Source: Pseudisothecium myosuroides (lineage: Eukaryota; Streptophyta; Bryopsida; Hypnales; Lembophyllaceae). Taken from it: DNA of 64,000 nt. Where the stretch lies: the NCBI GenBank assembly GCA_951799445.1, contig OX637296.1:16864001-16928000 (forward strand), read 5' to 3'. Both the position numbers and the translations under genes were made by a program. Below, piece by piece: positions 58,441 through 64,000 of this stretch; positions within the stretch are counted from its first letter, which is position 1; each line of letters starts with the position of its first letter. The notes under the pieces are model-generated. The model had not been told where the DNA came from and did no database searches. It worked only from the letters and a program-made list of their open reading frames with translations.

Positions 58441-59726
58441 TTAACCCCTAAAGGACCAAGCCCTTTTTTCTGCCAAAAAAAACTCCAAACTGCCATTTCT
58501 ATAGCAAAGAGTAAAAAAATTGAAAACTATTTTTTGAACATCTAACCATAGCATCTCGAACTTGAGGGAGGACGATTTTTCAACAGATATTGTACTGAAG
58601 TCGTGAATTCATGCCTACGTACCATAATCGTACATATTACGTACATTTTTACGCACTAAATCAGTGTCGTTAAAATCTTTATTAAAAGTGTACAATTTAT
58701 GTACTTTAATTATACAAATGTGGTATCCAAAATGCACCTAAACTGTACTGACATCAGTACAACAATCGTACATTATTGATAGGCATTGTGTATGCACTGA
58801 TTCAGTGCATAAAAGTACACGTAATATGTACGATTATGGTACGTAGGTATGAATTCACGACTTCAGTGCTGTCTTTGTACGAACCTATGAACCTTATAAA
58901 TTAGAGATGAGGATCTTACACCTAACTAGTATGAGAATGTGTGGAAAAAATTTCAGAATTTTTGACCACACAAATTGCAAGATATCTGCGTTTAAAGTGA
59001 AAAAAACAAGTTTTTCATCACAATGCAATACTAGATTTTTTGACTTTGAACATTTTTAACTTAAATTTTTTGTACTACAGAGTTTTGAGCTTTAAATCTC
59101 TATAGTGGAGATTTGAGTTGAGGGTCTAGGGAAAAAAAGAAAAAAGAAAAACCCAACTAATTTTCATTCTTAAGAAAATTGTTAAGTAGAAGTAGATACG
59201 AGATAGAAGGAAAATCTAAAATATTAATATCATTTAGATGGAATTAAAATTCACTAATCCCAATGGTGAGATTTTCTAGCAAGTAAACTAAACCATGCGA
59301 AAAAAAAAATTAAAAAAATTGAAAAACTGCATTCAGAAATGAAACCTACAAGTTATTTTTTTCAAGAAAATGCTCTAACTACCCCAAAAGCAAGAATGTC
59401 CAAAACTTTCTCATAACAAATCCAAATGAAATGAATCAAAGCTTTCCAGATAGGCAAAAATATAATCTATGAGAAAAAAATTAAAAAATTAAAAAAAAGA
59501 AAATTGCAATTTTTTTTGTTGCCCGTTGTCCCCTATTTTGAGTTTATTTAGTCATAACTATTGTTCCTGGGCACCAATTGTGAAAAAAATAATATTCCCA
59601 CAAAGCTTATCAGTTTTTTAATCTTCAAGAAAAGTTTCAAAAAATCACAACAAAATTTCAGCCCATAGGTACCTGCCCGAAATCCCATTTGTCCGTTGAA
59701 TGGACACTTGGTCCTTTAGGGGTTAA
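58441..59726. mobile_element. TTAA-flanked MITE family 1, copy D, with a nested insertion
   Basis: Starts TTAACCCCTAAAGGACCAAG and ends TTGGTCCTTTAGGGGTTAA, the cleanest pair of termini in the window. It is 1286 bp. Removing 58552-58910 gives about 927 bp, matching the other copies. Confidence 0.87.
58552..58910. mobile_element. Foldback element nested in copy D
   Basis: It interrupts the family 1 sequence between CTAACCATAG and GATCTTACAC. The core is a long inverted repeat: arm 58594-58644 begins ACTGAAGTCGTGAATTCAT, and arm 58815-58867 is its near-perfect complement. The spacer between the arms is about 170 bp. The outer edges read CATCTC and GAGATG. The element family is not recognised. 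Confidence 0.75.
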
Positions 59727-60049
59727 GAAACCTACTAGGAAATTTAAAAGAATTATAATTTCTAGTGGGAAATTATCTTTCTACTTGCATTTTTCTACAA
59801 AAAGACTTGTCTTTCTTTGAAAAATATATATGACCCTTTGCACATTCCCTTCGGTATTCATATTGTTGAAATGGATAGTAAACATTTTATATATGGTACC
59901 ACATGAACAGGTCAAAACGATTACCTTAACCTTTTATGTAAAGTATCATATTTTACTATTAGAATATAGATTATATACAAAAATATGGCAAGATATGTAT
60001 ATTTGAATTGATTATTCAACATTCATTTGGATGTCATTTAAACTACTAA

Positions 60050-61010
60050 AGTCACAAAGTCTTTTTTGTCTTAAAAACACACTCAAAACTACCATTTCTA
60101 AAGCAAATTGCAAATAAGTTTAAAAAATGTATTTTTCGCATGTCTAACCATAGGTTCTTGCAATAAACTAGTATGAAAATGTGTGGAAGAAATTTGATTG
60201 TATAGATTATAAGATATTTACATTTAAAGTTTAGAAATCAAATTAATCTAGTTGTACCTTGCACAACTAGATTATAAGATTTCAAATCTTATTAATGCAA
60301 CATTTTCGAAGTACAAATTTGAATTTCTAATTTCTTATGTTGAAGAATTGAGTTGGAAAGTTAGAGGAAATAAATATAAATAAAATCACTTGATTTTCAT
60401 TCATTAAAAAATTCTTACATAGAAGTAGGTACAAGATAAAAGGAGAAATTAAATTGTTAAGAGTTATGACGTTTTTTTATAATTGGACAATATATCACTT
60501 AGTAATATGTCAAACCATTTCGACCTATGTCCCTTGCTTCCTCCAAATATTCCATAATGCTTAGAAGCCACAAACGTTCCATTGTTCCAAATTAAAAAAA
60601 CTAAATAGTTCTAAGATGGAATTGAAACACACTAATTCAAATAGTGAAATTGTTCTTGTAAACAAACTAAACAATGTGAAACTTTTTTTTTTTTGAAGAT
60701 ACTTTGATTGCCCAAAAAAACAACTCTCTACAACTTTCTCATCACTAGTCCGAATGGAATGAATAAAAGTTTTCTATTTTCTATGAGAAGAAAAAAATTA
60801 AAAATAATTCTCAACTTTAATGATTTTTTTGGTGATGGCCAACAAACTACTTTTTGGAGCTTAGGGTGACACAAATCTTGCTCCTTGGCACCAATTGAAA
60901 TAAAAATTATATTCCCCAAAAGCTAATGTGATTTTCTATCTTCAAAAAGTTTCAAAAAATCACATTAAATTATAGCAAACCTTCAAGTGTCTCCCAAGGG
61001 GACACTCGGA
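60050..61010. mobile_element. Degenerate family 1 element (copy H)
   Basis: The family blocks ACTACCATTTCTAAAGC, CTAACCATAGGTTCTTG, AGAAGTAGGTACAAGATA and CTAATGTGATTTTCTATC are in the right order, but both TTAA termini are worn. There is a foreign segment near 60460-60590. Confidence 0.6.
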
Positions 61011-61325
61011 TAATGGAGTGAATTCATCCCTCTATTCCTCCCTCAGATTTCAGCCCTCCATCATGATGGAGCTATTTTATCCCTCTCAAAGTTTGAAATA
61101 TACTCCCCAGGTATGAATGTACTTTGCAAATCATAACACTGCAATTACTCTAATGTCAAGCTACCGAGAACAACAGCACTTGCACCCAGATAAAACGGAT
61201 TTGCAACTGAATATACGTTGACAACACGATGGTCGATGCATTATCGGAACTTTCAGGTGCAACACCAGAAATGGGACTGATTTTAAACCTAATCAAACAG
61301 GAATTCTCCTACGTGGTCCATTCTA

Positions 61326-63904
61326 TCATTGCATAGAACGATTCTCAAAAGGAAGAGGAACAAGGGTAGCGTTTCCGTAAAACTCTTCCAGGTTGTAAAA
61401 TTCCCTTTCCTTGGGAAGAAAAATGTGGACCACGACATCACCTGCATCCCCCAATAACCAGCACCTTCAGCATGATAGAGAGAGAAAGTCTAAACCGGAA
61501 ATTTTCATGATCTCAAGTTTTCATGATTTCTATGAAAACTACTAAGCGATGAGAAAAGTGGGCTGTAAAACAAGGCAGTTGAGCAACAATTGAACACTAA
61601 TGCATAAAGAGCATCACCTCCTTTCGAAGGTTCATGACTCGTAGGTGCCAAATTGGATTATATGGAATGTCATAAGAATTAAGGGAACGAGAGCATGAAA
61701 TTACCGTAATCTAGCAAAGTCCACGAGTTAGGCTTGTTATCGCCTCTCGGAGACCGGTTGAACTTCTCTTCAGATATGTCTCGCATTCTCTTCCTGCATC
61801 ACCCCAGATCACACATGCAAAAGGAGCGGCTCCCTAACTCAGGTTCAGCACAGAAACTTCAGGACACACAAGCAAGCGAGTCAATGTATTGCACCAGGAG
61901 AAGAAAACATCACTTAGAAAATAAGCAGATTTATGGCTCGAAACATCACAGATCGTGTTCTGTTAAGCCAGATATCTTTAAGAGTAAATCCTACAACCCT
62001 AAGTGCCGGAACGGTCAAAAGCGGCACATTCATTTCCACAGGACTTGAAACAAATCATTTAGGAAGGTTCAAGGAAGAAACAAAATGTACCAATGGAAAG
62101 AAGAAATCATAGCCTACATTTTTGAACATTAGAAATATGCTCTTAAAGTTACTGTAATCAACTGTTAGCTTCCAAAGTGGACGTTCTATTTTTGGCTTCA
62201 GCAATTAAGCGGGTTGAAGAGATTGTCGACATACCCCACTGCATCGATCTGGGGCTTGGAGAAGGCGGTGACGACAACAAAGAAACGGGCCCAGTAGATG
62301 AGAGGCTTCACGAACAACACTTGAATCTCACTACCCTTCACATCATTTGCAGCCTCAGCCAAGGCCACCGCAACTGCACGCCACCTTCATCGCATGAATA
62401 TGGAAACATTGTAAAATGATGAAAGTACACTACGCTACTCCGAACAATAATTGTGGTATACACTTGGATTTACGTCATGCCATATATCTTTGTGTAACTT
62501 TTTACTTGTAACAAATCCTTGCATGTACCGAAGACTAAATCATACACGACTTTACACTCACCCATTTAGTTTTGAATGAGATAGAAATAATAACTTTAAT
62601 CCAAAGTTATAGCTCAAAGTTGAAAAACTTAGAAATAGTTTGGCCCACCGCATTTGCACTGAAAAGTGACGCTTATGCTACTAAGTCCTCAAAATTTGAC
62701 ACAAGTGGAGGGCATTAACAAGCCCTATCACAAAGTGACTGAACCCTCTCGCGATAGTTGAAGAAGCAGCTTGGCATTCTCCGCAGCTGAAGCTTTTAAC
62801 ATGTAAGTTCTAGTAACAATACCTTCAGGGTGCACGATTGGCCCTAATCCTACGTCACTGGAAAACAAGAAAGGACAGCATGGAGTTGAGGCTCACTCTC
62901 TGAGACTTACAAGCTAAGCTGTCAGAATCATCATCAACCTCTGATGTAACATTGCTTGACTCCGCATCATTTCTTACTGTCTCCCCGAACTCCTCAAACA
63001 AAGCATCGAGCTCTTCCTCTCCCAGCTGGTCGAATTCTGCGTCCTGACAGAGTTTTCATACGATCGTGAAAACGATATCACAAACTCTCCTGCAAACTCT
63101 TACTGACAAAGCGTCTCCAAATACTCAAACAAGGTCATGTGATCCACATCGCCATTACTCAAAGTATGTGCCCCGTTCACTAGCTAGAATCCAAGTTTAA
63201 TCTGATACAATGATGATAAACAGTCAATTTATGATATTCGTGGTTACACAAACGCCGAAAGCATTTAAGCAACGAACTAGAATGGGGGGCAAACAACAAA
63301 TAATAGTACTGAATTCTCAAGTCCAGCTTGAAGCCAGGATATGTCAGAGGTGACAAAACTACCAAGACTAAAAGTAAACGTAAAGAGTGCAATCTACAAG
63401 TAAGAGAAGGAATGCCATTGTTCAAATGTAGGGTTCAATGGCAGTGAAGGAATCGTGAAATACAAGAACCAAAACTAACACAATTTCAGCATGACTTCGA
63501 ATTTTCTCATGCAAAATAGTACAAAATCTAAATCATCAACCTACAATTCACACACCCGTTAATATTCTCTTACAAAAAATTGAATGGGATTCTCAACACA
63601 TTAGGCCACATTTACTAGTTCAGAAACCGCTGGACCAAAAATTTGGCAAACGTACCTGCATCTCCTCCATATCGCGAGAATTTGAGACGCTGTTACATCG
63701 TTGGTTCACAGAGCGAGATGAAACCCTAAACTTCTGTGATGAGAGACTTAAACCCCTTGTTCTACAGGACGCCAATTGCAAGACAGGCATGCTTGAAGCT
63801 TGCGCTCTGACATTCAAACTATACCCACAACTGGTGGAAGGCGCTTGCCACAGGCAGGAAGGATTACATTGCTGAAGCGCAAGTGCTTGTTGCGGATAAG
63901 GCAT
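61326..63904 (-). CDS. iojap: Chloroplast Iojap protein (RsfS family ribosomal silencing factor), 5 exons, 241 aa
   Basis: Exons in coding order: 63904-63656, 63043-62911, 62373-62235, 61793-61705, 61441-61326. Phases agree at every junction. RsfS proteins bind ribosomal protein uL14 and block joining of the two ribosomal subunits; plant Iojap acts in plastids. Residues 1 to about 75 are Ser/Arg-rich with few acidic residues, as expected of a transit peptide. Residues 84-126 are acidic ([17 protein letters not shown]). Residues 128-238 are the RsfS domain: [19 protein letters not shown], then [40 protein letters not shown] and LPFEN, as in plant Iojap. The Met at 63904 was chosen; an upstream in-frame Met at 63955 would add 17 residues. 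The length matches plant Iojap proteins (about 240). Confidence 0.93.
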
Positions 63905-64000
63905 GGTGTAAGTAAAAAAAACTCCAACTTTGCCTTTAGCTAAACCCCTATACAATGTGTGCCGAACAACACAGAGACTTGCAATTCAATAAAATCTCCA

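Noticed and set aside
62734..62857. Inclusion of the DVGLGPIV block as a constitutive Iojap exon
   Set aside because: The phase does not fit exon 2. Direct joining of exon 2 to 62373 gives [12 protein letters not shown], which matches plant Iojap.

Overview
The window is nuclear DNA of a land plant. It carries spliced genes with GT-AG introns, a spliceosomal U2 snRNA gene, an AP2/ERF transcription factor, a chloroplast-type Iojap protein and a plant-type pyruvate dehydrogenase kinase. Genes are sparse (five well-supported protein genes in 64 kb). Coding exons are near 50% GC and the spacers are very AT-rich and full of small DNA transposons. A seed-free plant such as a bryophyte would fit, but I cannot fix the species from sequence alone.

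Layout. (1) 355-3118 (+): a six-exon Sec14/CRAL-TRIO lipid-transfer protein. (2) 3.1-19 kb: no gene. It holds a Stowaway-like MITE, a 3 x 355-bp array, a TTAA-flanked element, an 11-copy satellite with 172/245-bp spacing and a Tourist-like MITE. (3) 19.6-29 kb (+): tandem-duplicated leader DNA, then a 12-exon gene for a predicted 987-residue protein. It joins an N-terminal membrane anchor, a large unrecognised region, TPRs, an 11-residue-repeat coiled coil, a heavy-metal-associated (HMA) domain and a Pro/Ala/Glu tail. I reconstructed it from splice phases; it is the most novel item here. (4) 29-35 kb: TTAA-flanked MITEs. (5) 35119-36597 (-): an intronless AP2/ERF factor with repeated upstream DNA. 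(6) 37-49.5 kb: spacers with more MITEs, one candidate promoter and one candidate small ORF. (7) 49731-49941 (-): a U2 snRNA gene with a 21-nt internal tandem duplication and a weak Sm site. (8) 50509-54130 (-): six-exon pyruvate dehydrogenase kinase, again with tandem repeats upstream. (9) 56-61 kb: nested TTAA-flanked elements around an orphan ORF. (10) 61326-63904 (-): five-exon chloroplast Iojap/RsfS protein.

The genes are independent eukaryotic transcription units, not an operon. Two themes cut across the window. Several families of non-autonomous elements both start and end in TTAA, like piggyBac-type transposons. Three of the genes have tandem-duplicated DNA just upstream.
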